Position numbers and translations under genes: made by a program
Origin: Rugosimonospora acidiphila
GTDB lineage: Bacteria > Actinomycetota > Actinomycetes > Mycobacteriales > Micromonosporaceae
Assembly (NCBI RefSeq): GCF_039543385.1
Contig: NZ_BAABJQ010000023.1
Span: 62,001-126,000, forward strand
DNA: 64,000 bases
Direction: 5' to 3'
Shown here: one piece after another, positions 24,533 to 35,580 of the stretch
Numbering within the stretch: position 1 is the first letter of the stretch
Layout of the letters: each line of letters opens with the position of its first letter
Notes under the pieces: generated by a model
Told to the model about the DNA's origin: nothing
What the model saw: only the letters and a program-made list of their open reading frames with translations
The model's database searches: none

Positions 24533-25969
24533 GTGACGATTTCGTTCCCAGGAGCCCAGCCCCTGACGCCCCCAGAGCTTCTGACCCCGCCGTCCGGCGC
24601 CGGTCGGCCCCGGCTGACCTTCCTCGGTACGGGCTACCTGGGGGCCACCTACGCGATCTGCTTCGCGGAGATGGGCTACGAGGTTCTCGGCTTCGACGTC
24701 GACGAGCCGAAGATTGCCAAGCTGGCCAGCGGCGAGGTGCCGTTCCACGAGCCCGGCCTCGACGAGTTGCTGCGCAAGAACCTTGCGCATGGCCGACTGC
24801 GCTTCACCACCTCGTATGACGAGGTGGCCGAGTTCGGCGACGTGCACTTCATCTGCGTGGGCACCCCGCAGCGGGCCGACGGCCTGGCGGCCGACCTGAC
24901 CTACGTCGAGAGCTCCGTGACCGGCCTCGCCTCGCGGCTCACCCGCAAGGCGCTGATCGTCGGCAAGTCGACGGTGCCGGTGGGCACCGCCGAGTGGGTC
25001 GAGGAGATCATCGGCCGGCACGCACCGGCCGAGGCCGAGGTCGAGGTCGCCTGGAGCCCGGAGTTCCTCCAGGAGGGCTTCGCGGTCGAGGACGTGCTGC
25101 GGCCGAACCGGATCATCTTCGGTGTCAAGAGCGACTGGGCGTACGGCATGCTGTACGCGTCGCACAAGGGCGTTTTCGACCTCGCCCAGACCGAGGACCG
25201 TGAGGTGCCGATCGTGGTCGCCGACTTCGCGACCGCGGAGCTGGTGAAGGTCGCGGCCAACGCGTTCCTGGCCACGAAGATCTCGTTCATCAACGCGATG
25301 GCCGAGGTCTGCGAGGCGGCCGGCGCGGACGTGACGCAGCTCGCCCGGGCCATCGGGTACGACCCCCGCATCGGCAACCGGTTCCTGCGCGCCGGTCTCG
25401 GCTTCGGCGGCGCCTGCCTGCCCAAGGACATCCGGGCGTTCCAAGCCCGGGCCCAGGAGCTGGGCGTCGGCGAGGCGCTGCGGTTCCTGCACGAGGTCGA
25501 CCTCATCAACCAGCGGCGGCGGCAGCGCGTCGTCCAGCTGGCCGCGGAGCTGCTCGACCGCCCCAACGGTCCGGCCGGTCCCGACCTGAGCGGGCTGCGC
25601 ATCGCGGTGCTGGGCGCCACCTTCAAGCCGAACTCCGACGACGTGCGGGACTCGCCGGCGCTGTCGGTCGTGCGCAAGCTGCACCGCACGGGCGCGTCGG
25701 TCGCGGTGTACGACCCCGAGGGCATGTCCAACGCGGAGCGGGAGCTGCCCGAGGTCGGGTTCGCCAAGACGCTCACCGACGCGGTCGCCGGCGCGGACCT
25801 GGTCTGCGTGCTGACGGAGTGGGAGGAGTTCCGCAACGCCGACCCGTCCGCCCTGGCCGAGCTGGTGAACGGCAAGCGAGTCATCGACGGGCGCAACTGC
25901 CTCGACCAGTCGGTCTGGGTACGCGCCGGCTGGGACTACCGCGGCATGGGGCGTCCCGAGCCGATGTGA
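24533..25969 (+). CDS. UDP-glucose/GDP-mannose dehydrogenase family protein
   Basis: 478 residues: N-terminal Rossmann domain (FLGTGYLGATYAICFAEMGYEVLGFD), central dimer helix, and a C-terminal UDP-sugar domain. The catalytic cysteine is C295 in GFGGACLPKD; the KSTVPVGT and EFLQEGFAV segments are canonical. It would oxidise UDP-glucose to UDP-glucuronate twice, using NAD. GTG 24533 follows GGAGA by about six bases; ATG 24503 is the alternative. A strong terminator follows. The substrate could be a related UDP- or GDP-sugar. Confidence 0.9.
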   Translation: MTISFPGAQPLTPPELLTPPSGAGRPRLTFLGTGYLGATYAICFAEMGYEVLGFDVDEPKIAKLASGEVPFHEPGLDELLRKNLAHGRLRFTTSYDEVAEFGDVHFICVGTPQRADGLAADLTYVESSVTGLASRLTRKALIVGKSTVPVGTAEWVEEIIGRHAPAEAEVEVAWSPEFLQEGFAVEDVLRPNRIIFGVKSDWAYGMLYASHKGVFDLAQTEDREVPIVVADFATAELVKVAANAFLATKISFINAMAEVCEAAGADVTQLARAIGYDPRIGNRFLRAGLGFGGACLPKDIRAFQARAQELGVGEALRFLHEVDLINQRRRQRVVQLAAELLDRPNGPAGPDLSGLRIAVLGATFKPNSDDVRDSPALSVVRKLHRTGASVAVYDPEGMSNAERELPEVGFAKTLTDAVAGADLVCVLTEWEEFRNADPSALAELVNGKRVIDGRNCLDQSVWVRAGWDYRGMGRPEPM

Positions 25970-25991
25970 CAGGTTGGGCCGAAGGTCCAAA

Positions 25992-26021
25992 AAAAGGGGC
26001 GCCCGGCGTGGCGCCCCTTTT
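25992..26021. terminator. Rho-independent terminator, 12-bp stem
   Basis: AAAAGGGGCGCC (25992-26003) pairs perfectly with GGCGCCCCTTTT (26010-26021) around six bases, with A and T runs on both sides. It is the best canonical terminator in the window. Confidence 0.9.
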
Positions 26022-26083
26022 GTCACTGGCGTCGGGTCATGGTCGCTCGGCATCCTTTTGCGTAGAGGCGACGGGAGGGTGCC

Positions 26084-29000
26084 GTGGGGACATACCCCTG
26101 CTCGAACTGTGGCACGACGGCGGACACCGCCACTGGCTGCCCCAACTGCGGCCACAGCGTCCAGCAGGAGATCGCTGACCTCAGTCAGGTGATCACCCAG
26201 ATGCAGTTCCGCAGCCGGGCGATGGTCGACGAGCGGGGCCTGCTGATGAAGCGCCTCCAGGGCGCGATGACCACCCGCAGTCTGCTTGAGGCGGCGGCGG
26301 TCGAACCCAAGCGCGGTGGCTCGTCCAAACAGGCCGGTCCGAAGCCCACCCCGCTGCGCCGGGTCGTCCGGCCACGAACGGCCGCCGAGGGCGCACCGCC
26401 CGCCGACGAGGTCCCCACCTTCACCGGCGGCCCGGTGCGGCCCGGCCGCCGGGTGCGGATGCCGAGGCGCCCTGCCGGCGCACCACGGCCCGACCCGGCA
26501 AAGCCCGACGCGCCGCGGGCCGGCGCACGGGAGCCCGGCGCACCGCGGACCGCCTCATCGCAAGCCGACCCGCCGGACGCCGCCCAGCCGCGCGCCGACG
26601 CACCGCACCCCGGCCCACCGCACCCCTCGGCGCACCCGCCGGAGACCTCGACCCGCACCACGCAGAACGCGCTGCTCTGGCTGGGTGCCCTGCTGTTCGC
26701 GGTGACCGGCACCGGGTACCTGCTGCGCGAGCTGCACGGTGGTGCCCGGGTCGCGGTCTTCACCCTGCTCGCCGCCGCCATCCTGGCCGCCCCGCTGCCG
26801 ATCGCGCGGCGTGGGCTCGTCTCGACCGCCGAGACGCTGGCCTCGGTCGGCCTGCTGTTCGTGCTCCTCGACGGGTCCGCCGTCTGGGCCACCGGCGCGC
26901 CGGCCGCGGCGGGGATCCCCGCCGCCGCGTTCGGCGGCCTGATCTGCCTGGCCACCGCCGGGGTGGCGGCCGGGTACCGGACGATCAGCCACCTGGTCGC
27001 GCCGCGGTTCGCCGCCATGCTGCTGCTGCAGCCCGTGCTGCCGCTGCTGCTCGCCGGCGTGATCCACGGCGTGGCCGGGTGGTCGGCGATCCTGGCCGCC
27101 GTGGCCGCGCAGGACCTGGCCCTGTCGCTGGTGCTGCGCCACCGCCTGGGGCGCGTGGTCCGCCGCCCCACCGGGACGATCATCGATCTAGAGGAGATCG
27201 AGGCCGAGGCCGAGGTCAACAAGCACGCCGCGGAGGGCACGCCGTACCTGCGGGATGCGGTGTGGGTGCTGCACGGCCTGGCGGTTCTCGCCGCCGTGGT
27301 CTGCGGAGTGGTCACGCTCGCCGGCGCCCACGCCACCACCGTCGCGCTCGGCGGCGCCGCCGGCCTGCTGCTCGCCGCCACGGTGGGCCTCGGCGGCGGG
27401 CTGAGCCTGCGCCGTCGGCCCCTGCCCGACGCCGCCGCCGGCCTGGCCACCGCCGCAGTGATCCTTGCCATCGGCCGGGTGAGCGCGGTGATGCTGCCCG
27501 GCTGGGGCCTGGTGATGACGGCCATCGCCATCCTCGTCGCGGGGCTGGCCGTCCGGCTGCTCGGTGGACTGGCGCACCAGGGTCCCCGGCTGGCCGGGGC
27601 GCTGTGCGCGGGCGTGCTCGGCCTGGTGCTGCTCGCCCGCGGCCTCGACGCGATCATCGCGCCGCTGCGCGCCGCCACCCCGGCCTGGCACGCCGACCTC
27701 GGCCGGTACGCGCGGGCAGTGGCAACCTCGGCCGGTCCGCACAGCGGGCAGCTCGCACTCGCCGCGGTGATCCTCACCGCGGCGGCGGTCACCATGCTGC
27801 CCAACCGGGACCGCGCCGACGGCGCCGTCGCCGGGCTCACCCTCGCGCTCCTCCTGGTACCCACCGGTCTGGCGCTGCCGTGGGCCGCCGTACCGCTGAT
27901 CCTGGTGCTGGCCTCGGCGGCCCTCGGCGCGTACGCGCTGATCAGCCCGACCCGGCGGGCCTCCTGGGTACGGATCGTCGCCGCCCTGATCGTGGGCTGC
28001 TACGCGGTCGGGGTGGCACTGGCCCGGCCGGACGCCGCCGCGCTCGCCCTGACCGGGATCACCATCGCCGGGGCCGCGATCGGTGTCGCGCCCCGGCTGG
28101 CCGAGGGCTCCCTGGGTGCCCAGGCCGAACGGGCCACCGAGGCGGGCTGGGCCGGTGCCGCCTTCGCCCTGCCCGGCGCGGTCGCCTTCGCCACCGCCGG
28201 TACCGCGCAGAGCGCCGGCTCCGGCCCGGTACCGGTGCTCGCGGCCGCGTTCGTGGCCGTCGCCGGTACCCTCACCGCCGCCGCCGTGGCGCAGGTCGCG
28301 CGGGAGCGCCCGGCTCCCCTCCTGGTGGCCGGCAGCACGCTGGGTACCGCGGCCGTGTCCATCGCCGCGTTCGTGGCGGGCGGGGTCCCGCTGGTCGACA
28401 TCGGCGTCGCCGCGCTGCTCCTGATCAGCGCCGTGCTGCTGTGCCTGGCGCCGTGGCTGGACCTGAGCCTGCCCACCGCCGGGCTGGCCGGCGGATCCGA
28501 CATCGCGGCGACCGCGGTCACGGCCGCGTCGGTGGCCGCCATCGCCCGGGTCGCCGGCCTGCTCGTGCCCGGGTACCAGTTGGCCACGGCCGCCATCCTG
28601 GTGCTGCTGCTCGCCGCCGGCGTCTGGGCGATGCCCCAGGCGTGGCGGCGCGGCCCGATCGTGGGCGGCAGTCTGGTCGGCATCGTCGTCGGGCTGATCG
28701 CCGGCGTCGAGGCGGTGCGTGGGGCGCTGGCCGCCCTCGCCGCGCTGCCGCCGGTCTGGCACACCGACCTGCCGCACTGGTCCGCCCACGTCTCCGGCCC
28801 GTTCGGCGTGCAGATCCCGCTCGCTCTGCTCCTGCTGGCCGCCGCCGCCACCATCGCGCTACCGGCGCCGTCGTCGTACGCCGTCGGCGCGGTCGCGGTC
28901 GGCCTCGCGGCGCTGTCGGTGCCCGCCGCCCTCGACCTGGCGTGGTGGTCCCCGATCCTGTTCAGCGGGGTCACCGCCACCGGGCTCGGCATCGCCGCCG

Positions 29001-31003
29001 GCCGCAGCACCGTGCGCGAGGCGGCCTGGGCGCGGTACGCCATGGCCACCGTGCTGTTCGCCGACACCATCGGCGCCAGCCTGGTTCGGGCGGACACCAC
29101 CGCGCAGACCCTGCTCGCGGCCACCCTGATCCTGGGCGGGGTCGCCTGGGCGGCCGGCGCCGCCCTGCGCGCCCATCCGGACGCCGGGCACCTGGTGCTG
29201 ATCGGCGGTTCCGCCGTGGCCGTGGCGCTGGCCACCCTGCCGGCCGGCGTCGCCTGCCTGGCCCTCGCCTCGGGGGCGCCGTGGGCCTTCGCGCTGACCG
29301 GGGCGCTCGCCGCGCTCTGCGCCGGCCTGGCGCTGGCCCTGGTGGCCGGGGTCAACGCCGGGGCCTTCCTGCCGTTCGCCACGGCCGGCGTGGCGCTGGT
29401 CGGCACCGCGATCGCGGTCGCCACCATCCCCACCGCGTTGCCGATGGGCGTGTACGCGGCCGCCGCGGCGCTACTCGCGGTGCTGGCGGAGCTGGGGCGT
29501 GCGGCGGTGGACGCCAGGCACCGCGCGCTGCGCGGGACCGGGCGGGCCGACGAGTCGGTGGCCCCGCAGCGCCGGACCGGGCATGTGCTGGGGCTCGCGG
29601 CCGGTCCGGCCACGGTACTCGCGGCGGTCGCCCTCGCGCCGTCGGTAGGCGCCGCGCTGATCGGCCCGTACCGGTGGCTCGGTTCGGTCTGGGCCGGCGC
29701 GCCGGACTCGTCGCTGCACGCGCTCGGCCCGTTCGCCGACTGGGTCGGCGACGCCAACTCGGTGGTCGCCGCGCTGATCCTGACCCTGGCCGGGGCGCTG
29801 GGCGCGGTCGGCTTCGGCGGCCGTCGCAGGGTGGTGACCCGCCGGGCGGTGTCGGTGGTCATCCCGGGCCTGGCGATCACCCTGCTGATCGGCCCGGCCG
29901 CGCTGCGGATGGGATGGCCGGCGGGGCCGATTCTGGCGCTGGCGGTCGCCGTACTGGCCGGGCTGGGGCTGGCGCTGACCGCGGTGCCCGCGGGCGTCAC
30001 CGAGGCCGCGCCGCAGCGCCCGGCCCGCCTGCTGGTCTTGATCATCTGCCTGCTGGCCGGGGGCGCCGGCCTGGCCGGCAGCCTGGCCACCCAGTCCGTG
30101 ACGCTGTGGTCGCTGGCGATCACCGCCGTCGCGGGCGTGGTCGCCGCGCTGCGGGGCCGCGCCCGCTCGGCAAGGGTGACCGGCTGGCTGGTCACCGCGT
30201 TCGCCGGACACCTGCTGGCGCTGGTGGTCGGGCTGGCGGCCGGGCTCCCGGTGTACTGGTCGGCGTTCCTGGTCACGCTTGTCGCCGGGGCGATGCTGGT
30301 GGTCGGCTCGCTGCTGCCCCAGCTGCGCCGGCCCGAGGCGCTGTCCGAGGCCATCACGGTCGAGGCGAGCGCCTACGCCGGTGCCGTCCTCGCGCTGGCG
30401 CTGGCCGCCCGATCGCTGCCGCACCTGGCCGCGTTCGCCTGCGCCTGGGGCGCCGTGCTGTCGATCGCCGCCTCCCGCCCGAACCGCCCCCGGCTGTACC
30501 GCAACGCGCTGATCTGGTTCGCCTGCGCGCACGAGGTGGCCGCCTGGTGGCTGCTGATGTACGTGTCGAAGGTCGCGCTGCCGGAGGCGTACACGCTGGC
30601 CGTGGCGCTGGCAGCGCTGGTCATCGGGTACCTGCAGACGCGCCGGCACCCGGAGATCTCAAGCTGGCTGGCGTACGGGGTGGCCCTGGTCGCCGCGTTC
30701 CTGCCCAGCCTGGTGATCGTGCTGATGACCAACGAGACCCCGCTGCGGCGGGGCGTACTGATCGTGGGCGCGGCCGCCACCCTGGTGTTCGGGTCGTGGC
30801 GCCGGCAGCAGGCCCCGGTGCTGATCGGCGGGATCACGCTGGCCATCGCCGCCCTGCATGAACTCGCGGTGGTGTCCACCACCGCGCTGATGTGGACGGT
30901 CATGGCGCTGGTCGGCGCGGCGCTGGTCGGCCTCGGCGCCAACTTCGAGAAGCGGCGCCGGGACATCCAGCGGCTACGAGGCGCGTTCGGTCGTCTGCGC
31001 TAG
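26084..31003 (+). CDS. Giant polytopic membrane protein with N-terminal zinc ribbon
   Basis: 1,639 residues. The N-terminus has a CxxC...CxxC zinc ribbon (C6, C9, C19, C22), a short helical/coiled stretch (about 25-60, with QVITQMQFRSRAMVDERGLL), and a 130-residue Pro/Ala/Arg-rich linker. From about residue 195 to the end, Ala/Leu/Val/Gly-rich hydrophobic segments follow one another, dozens of them. The body looks internally repetitive (recurring GxxLAA/ATAGVA helices). No transporter or enzyme motif is recognised. GTG 26084 follows GGGAGG by five bases. Its last 30 bases overlap the convergent purE. Similar large proteins occur in actinobacteria without known function. Confidence 0.8.
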   Translation: MGTYPCSNCGTTADTATGCPNCGHSVQQEIADLSQVITQMQFRSRAMVDERGLLMKRLQGAMTTRSLLEAAAVEPKRGGSSKQAGPKPTPLRRVVRPRTAAEGAPPADEVPTFTGGPVRPGRRVRMPRRPAGAPRPDPAKPDAPRAGAREPGAPRTASSQADPPDAAQPRADAPHPGPPHPSAHPPETSTRTTQNALLWLGALLFAVTGTGYLLRELHGGARVAVFTLLAAAILAAPLPIARRGLVSTAETLASVGLLFVLLDGSAVWATGAPAAAGIPAAAFGGLICLATAGVAAGYRTISHLVAPRFAAMLLLQPVLPLLLAGVIHGVAGWSAILAAVAAQDLALSLVLRHRLGRVVRRPTGTIIDLEEIEAEAEVNKHAAEGTPYLRDAVWVLHGLAVLAAVVCGVVTLAGAHATTVALGGAAGLLLAATVGLGGGLSLRRRPLPDAAAGLATAAVILAIGRVSAVMLPGWGLVMTAIAILVAGLAVRLLGGLAHQGPRLAGALCAGVLGLVLLARGLDAIIAPLRAATPAWHADLGRYARAVATSAGPHSGQLALAAVILTAAAVTMLPNRDRADGAVAGLTLALLLVPTGLALPWAAVPLILVLASAALGAYALISPTRRASWVRIVAALIVGCYAVGVALARPDAAALALTGITIAGAAIGVAPRLAEGSLGAQAERATEAGWAGAAFALPGAVAFATAGTAQSAGSGPVPVLAAAFVAVAGTLTAAAVAQVARERPAPLLVAGSTLGTAAVSIAAFVAGGVPLVDIGVAALLLISAVLLCLAPWLDLSLPTAGLAGGSDIAATAVTAASVAAIARVAGLLVPGYQLATAAILVLLLAAGVWAMPQAWRRGPIVGGSLVGIVVGLIAGVEAVRGALAALAALPPVWHTDLPHWSAHVSGPFGVQIPLALLLLAAAATIALPAPSSYAVGAVAVGLAALSVPAALDLAWWSPILFSGVTATGLGIAAGRSTVREAAWARYAMATVLFADTIGASLVRADTTAQTLLAATLILGGVAWAAGAALRAHPDAGHLVLIGGSAVAVALATLPAGVACLALASGAPWAFALTGALAALCAGLALALVAGVNAGAFLPFATAGVALVGTAIAVATIPTALPMGVYAAAAALLAVLAELGRAAVDARHRALRGTGRADESVAPQRRTGHVLGLAAGPATVLAAVALAPSVGAALIGPYRWLGSVWAGAPDSSLHALGPFADWVGDANSVVAALILTLAGALGAVGFGGRRRVVTRRAVSVVIPGLAITLLIGPAALRMGWPAGPILALAVAVLAGLGLALTAVPAGVTEAAPQRPARLLVLIICLLAGGAGLAGSLATQSVTLWSLAITAVAGVVAALRGRARSARVTGWLVTAFAGHLLALVVGLAAGLPVYWSAFLVTLVAGAMLVVGSLLPQLRRPEALSEAITVEASAYAGAVLALALAARSLPHLAAFACAWGAVLSIAASRPNRPRLYRNALIWFACAHEVAAWWLLMYVSKVALPEAYTLAVALAALVIGYLQTRRHPEISSWLAYGVALVAAFLPSLVIVLMTNETPLRRGVLIVGAAATLVFGSWRRQQAPVLIGGITLAIAALHELAVVSTTALMWTVMALVGAALVGLGANFEKRRRDIQRLRGAFGRLR

Positions 31004-31483
31004 CTCTTCCCGCAGGCCGTCGTTCTTGTGCGCCACCATCGCGACGAGGTCTCGCTGGTAGGCCGCCATCCGGTCGAGCAGGCTCGGGTCGGCGATGCCG
31101 AGCATCCGCACCGCCAGCAGGCCGGCATTGCGCGCGTTGCCGATCGACACGGTGGCCACCGGTACCCCGGCCGGCATCTGCACGATCGACAGCAGGGAAT
31201 CCATGCCGTCCAGGTACTTGAGCGGAACCGGTACCCCGATCACCGGCAGGGTGGTCGCCGCGGCCACCATCCCCGGCAGGTGCGCGGCGCCGCCGGCACC
31301 CGCGATGATCACTTTGAGGCCCCGACCGGCCGCCTGGCTGGCATAGTCGAGCATCTCGTGCGGCGTACGGTGCGCGGACACCACTCGCACCTCGTACTCG
31401 ACCCCGAACTCGGACAGCGCGTCGGTGGCCTGCCGCATGACCGGCCAGTCCGAGTCGCTGCCCATGATCACGCCTACGTTCAC
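30974..31483 (-). CDS. purE: N5-carboxyaminoimidazole ribonucleotide mutase
   Basis: A 169-residue class I PurE converting N5-CAIR to CAIR in purine synthesis. MGSDSDWPVM, SAHRTPHEM and GAGGAAHLPGM mark the active site. The GTG start overlaps the purK stop as GTGA, so purK and purE are coupled. The 3' end overlaps the giant membrane-protein gene by 30 bases. The last 20 residues are charged and unconserved. Confidence 0.96.
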   Translation of the reverse strand: MNVGVIMGSDSDWPVMRQATDALSEFGVEYEVRVVSAHRTPHEMLDYASQAAGRGLKVIIAGAGGAAHLPGMVAAATTLPVIGVPVPLKYLDGMDSLLSIVQMPAGVPVATVSIGNARNAGLLAVRMLGIADPSLLDRMAAYQRDLVAMVAHKNDGLREELAQTTERAS

Positions 31484-32643
31484 GATGAACCCCCCGCTCG
31501 GGTGTCCGGCATCGGTACCTGGTCCTGCAGCCAGCGCGCCGCGGCGACGGCCCGCTCCCGGGTGCGCGCCATGTCATCGCCCAGCGCGGTGACATGCCCG
31601 ATCTTGCGGCCGGGCCGCGGCTGCTTGCCGTAGAGGTGCACCTTGATCCCGGGGTCCGCGGCGAACATGTGGTGAAGCCGCTCGTCGAGCGACATACCGC
31701 CGGGCTGCCCGCCCAGCACGTTGGCCATTACCACGGCCGGCGCGGTCAGCCCGGTGTCGCCCATCGGGTAGTCCAGCACCGCGCGCAGGTGCTGCTCGAA
31801 CTGCGAGGTACGGGCACCCTCGATGGTCCAGTGCCCGGAGTTGTGCGGGCGCATCGCCAGCTCATTGACCAGCAGCCCGTTGCCGGTGTCGAACAGTTCG
31901 ACCGCGAGCAGCCCCACGACTCCCAGCTCGGTGGCGAGCCGGATGGCCAGCTGCTCCGCCTCGACGGCCAGCTCCGGATCGAGGTCGGGCGCCGGGGCCA
32001 GCACCTCGACACAGATCCCCTCGCGCTGCACCGTCTGCACCGTCGGGTACGCGGCGACCTGCCCGAACGGGGACCGGGCCACCAGCACCGCCAGCTCGCG
32101 GCGCAGCGCCACCCGCTCCTCTACGATCAACTCGACCTCGGGCAGCTGGTCGCCCCGGTCGACGAACCACACGCCCCGCCCGTCGTACCCGCCGCGCACC
32201 GCCTTGACCACGACCGGCCACCCGGTGCGGGCGGCGAACTCGGCGACGTCGGCCGGCCCACCCACCTTCGCCCAACGCGGTACCGGCACGCCGAGTTCGG
32301 TCAGCCGCTCGCGCATGGCGTGTTTGTCCTGGGCATAGCGCAGCGCGGCCGAGCCGGGTGCCACGTTGACGCCGGCGGCCTCCAGTGCCTCGAGGTGCGC
32401 GGAGGGCACGTGCTCGTGGTCGAAGGTGACCACCTCGCAGCCCTTGGCGAAGGTGCGCAGCGCATCGAGGTCGGTGTGGTGGCCGATCTGGACGTCGGTG
32501 GCGACCAGGGCGGCGCCGTCGTCGGGGGACGCGGCGAGGATTCGCAGGGATTGTCCGAGCGCGATCGCTGCCTGGTGGGTCATCCGGGCCAGTTGCCCTG
32601 CGCCCACCATGCCGACCACGGGCAGACCGGTTCGGGTATCCAT
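31480..32643 (-). CDS. purK: N5-carboxyaminoimidazole ribonucleotide synthase
   Basis: A 387-residue ATP-grasp enzyme making N5-CAIR from AIR, bicarbonate and ATP. Visible features are VGMVGAGQLARMTHQAA, the ATP-grasp loop GGYDGRGVWFV, and ELAMRPHNSGHWTIEGARTSQFEQHLRAV. ATG 32643 lies about ten bases after a TAGGCT box on the minus strand, giving a very short leader. It is coupled to purE downstream. Two tandem repeats fill the space upstream of it. Confidence 0.95.
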   Translation of the reverse strand: MDTRTGLPVVGMVGAGQLARMTHQAAIALGQSLRILAASPDDGAALVATDVQIGHHTDLDALRTFAKGCEVVTFDHEHVPSAHLEALEAAGVNVAPGSAALRYAQDKHAMRERLTELGVPVPRWAKVGGPADVAEFAARTGWPVVVKAVRGGYDGRGVWFVDRGDQLPEVELIVEERVALRRELAVLVARSPFGQVAAYPTVQTVQREGICVEVLAPAPDLDPELAVEAEQLAIRLATELGVVGLLAVELFDTGNGLLVNELAMRPHNSGHWTIEGARTSQFEQHLRAVLDYPMGDTGLTAPAVVMANVLGGQPGGMSLDERLHHMFAADPGIKVHLYGKQPRPGRKIGHVTALGDDMARTRERAVAAARWLQDQVPMPDTRAGGSS

Positions 32644-32678
32644 CTTGGCCGCCAGCCTAACGCCCCGCCGCGCCCGGC

Positions 32679-32735
32679 CCACCCTGACCTGCCACGTAGC
32701 GCCCGGACCACGCTGACCTGCCGGTAGCGGCCGAA
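32679..32735. repeat. Direct repeat, 28-29 bp x 2, upstream of purK
   Basis: Units 32679-32707 and 32708-32735 share CTGACCTGCC and GTAGCGCCCGGA-like segments. They abut the purK promoter region. Confidence 0.6.
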
Positions 32736-32792
32736 CCGCCCGGTCCCGCCTCGCCGGACAAAACCGGACCGGGCGAACTCGGACCGCCCCGG

Positions 32793-32880
32793 GGTCCCGA
32801 AGAACTACAGGTCCCGAAAGACTCCAGACCCCGGCAGACCTCCAGATCGGGACAGACCTCCGGATTCCGACGGACCTACA
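32793..32880. repeat. Tandem repeat, 17-18 bp x 5, overlapping a stop codon
   Basis: Units 32793-32809, 32810-32826, 32827-32844, 32845-32862 and 32863-32880 fit GGTCCCGACAGACCTCCA. The right-hand unit overlaps the TAG stop (32878-32876) of the minus-strand gene, so in transcript order the array begins exactly at the end of that gene. Confidence 0.8.
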
Positions 32881-33442
32881 GCGACGGACCCTGCCTGCGG
32901 AGCTCGTCGACCGCGCCCATCGCCTCGCGCAGCGAGCCGAGCCAGCTGTCCGCGTGCTCGCCCACCAGGCGCACGCACCAGGCCAGCGCCTCCGACCGGG
33001 ACCGGGCCACACCGGCGTCCACCAGGGTGTCCAGCACCTGCCGCTCCGGCTGGCGCAGCCGGGTCATGGTCGGCGCGGCCAGCGTGGTGAACAGCTCGGA
33101 CGTGCCGCCGCAGGTCATGCCCCAGGCGACCTTGCGCCGGTACCGGTGCTCCAGCTGCTGCGCGATGCCGATCCGGCGGTCCCGGGTCCCCTCGCGGAAA
33201 CTCGCGACCCGGCCCGCCTCGGCGGCGGTCTTCTCCGCGTCCGTGGCGCCGTCGCCGAGCGCCGGCTCGGGCAGCCGGCCAACGATCACGATCTCGTCCC
33301 GGTCGATGGTCACCTCGGGGCGGCCATTGAACCAGTCATCCGGGATTGCCCCGGCGATCCAGGCCGCGGCGTCGTCGGCGGCCGGAGGCTCCCCCCGGGA
33401 ACCGGCCCGCGCCCAGGGTGGCCCGAAATGCTCGCGCGTCAT
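32876..33442 (-). CDS. Conserved hypothetical protein, possible ribbon-helix-helix C-terminus
   Basis: 188 residues, no confident family. The C-terminal part (about 125-165: RQPERQVLDTLVDAGVARSRSEALAWCVRLVGEH) has the spacing of a ribbon-helix-helix DNA-binding domain. The N-terminal half (EVTIDRDEIVIVGRLPEP...) looks like a small alpha/beta domain. ATG 33442 follows GGAGG by five bases. A 17-spaced promoter with a 30-bp dyad over its -10 box lies immediately upstream, suggesting autoregulation. It is followed at the stop by a five-unit tandem repeat. The DNA-binding assignment is inference. Confidence 0.65.
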   Translation of the reverse strand: MTREHFGPPWARAGSRGEPPAADDAAAWIAGAIPDDWFNGRPEVTIDRDEIVIVGRLPEPALGDGATDAEKTAAEAGRVASFREGTRDRRIGIAQQLEHRYRRKVAWGMTCGGTSELFTTLAAPTMTRLRQPERQVLDTLVDAGVARSRSEALAWCVRLVGEHADSWLGSLREAMGAVDELRRQGPSL

Positions 33443-33458
33443 GGCGACCTCCGTTGCA

Positions 33459-33499
33459 GTCGTTACTCTGATTACAGAGTTACACGACTACAGAGACAA
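33459..33499 (-). promoter_or_regulatory. Promoter with overlapping 30-bp dyad operator
   Basis: On the minus strand TTGTCT (33499-33494) and TGTAAT (33476-33471) are 17 bases apart. A dyad spanning 33459-33488 has arms GTCGT-TACTCTG and CAGAGT-ACACGAC around ATTA, covering the -10 box, with a further CTCTGTAGTC direct repeat towards the -35. This geometry is typical of a repressor site. Confidence 0.65.
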
Positions 33500-33531
33500 C
33501 GGAAGCCCCCCGCGTGGTCGAAAGCGTGATT

Positions 33532-35571
<2,040 letters not shown>

Positions 35572-35580
35572 GGACCAACC

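Noticed and set aside
27079..30861. Long alternative-frame ORF inside the giant membrane-protein gene
   Set aside because: Arg/Gly-rich low-complexity translation with no start site or homology; third-position GC bias supports the other frame.
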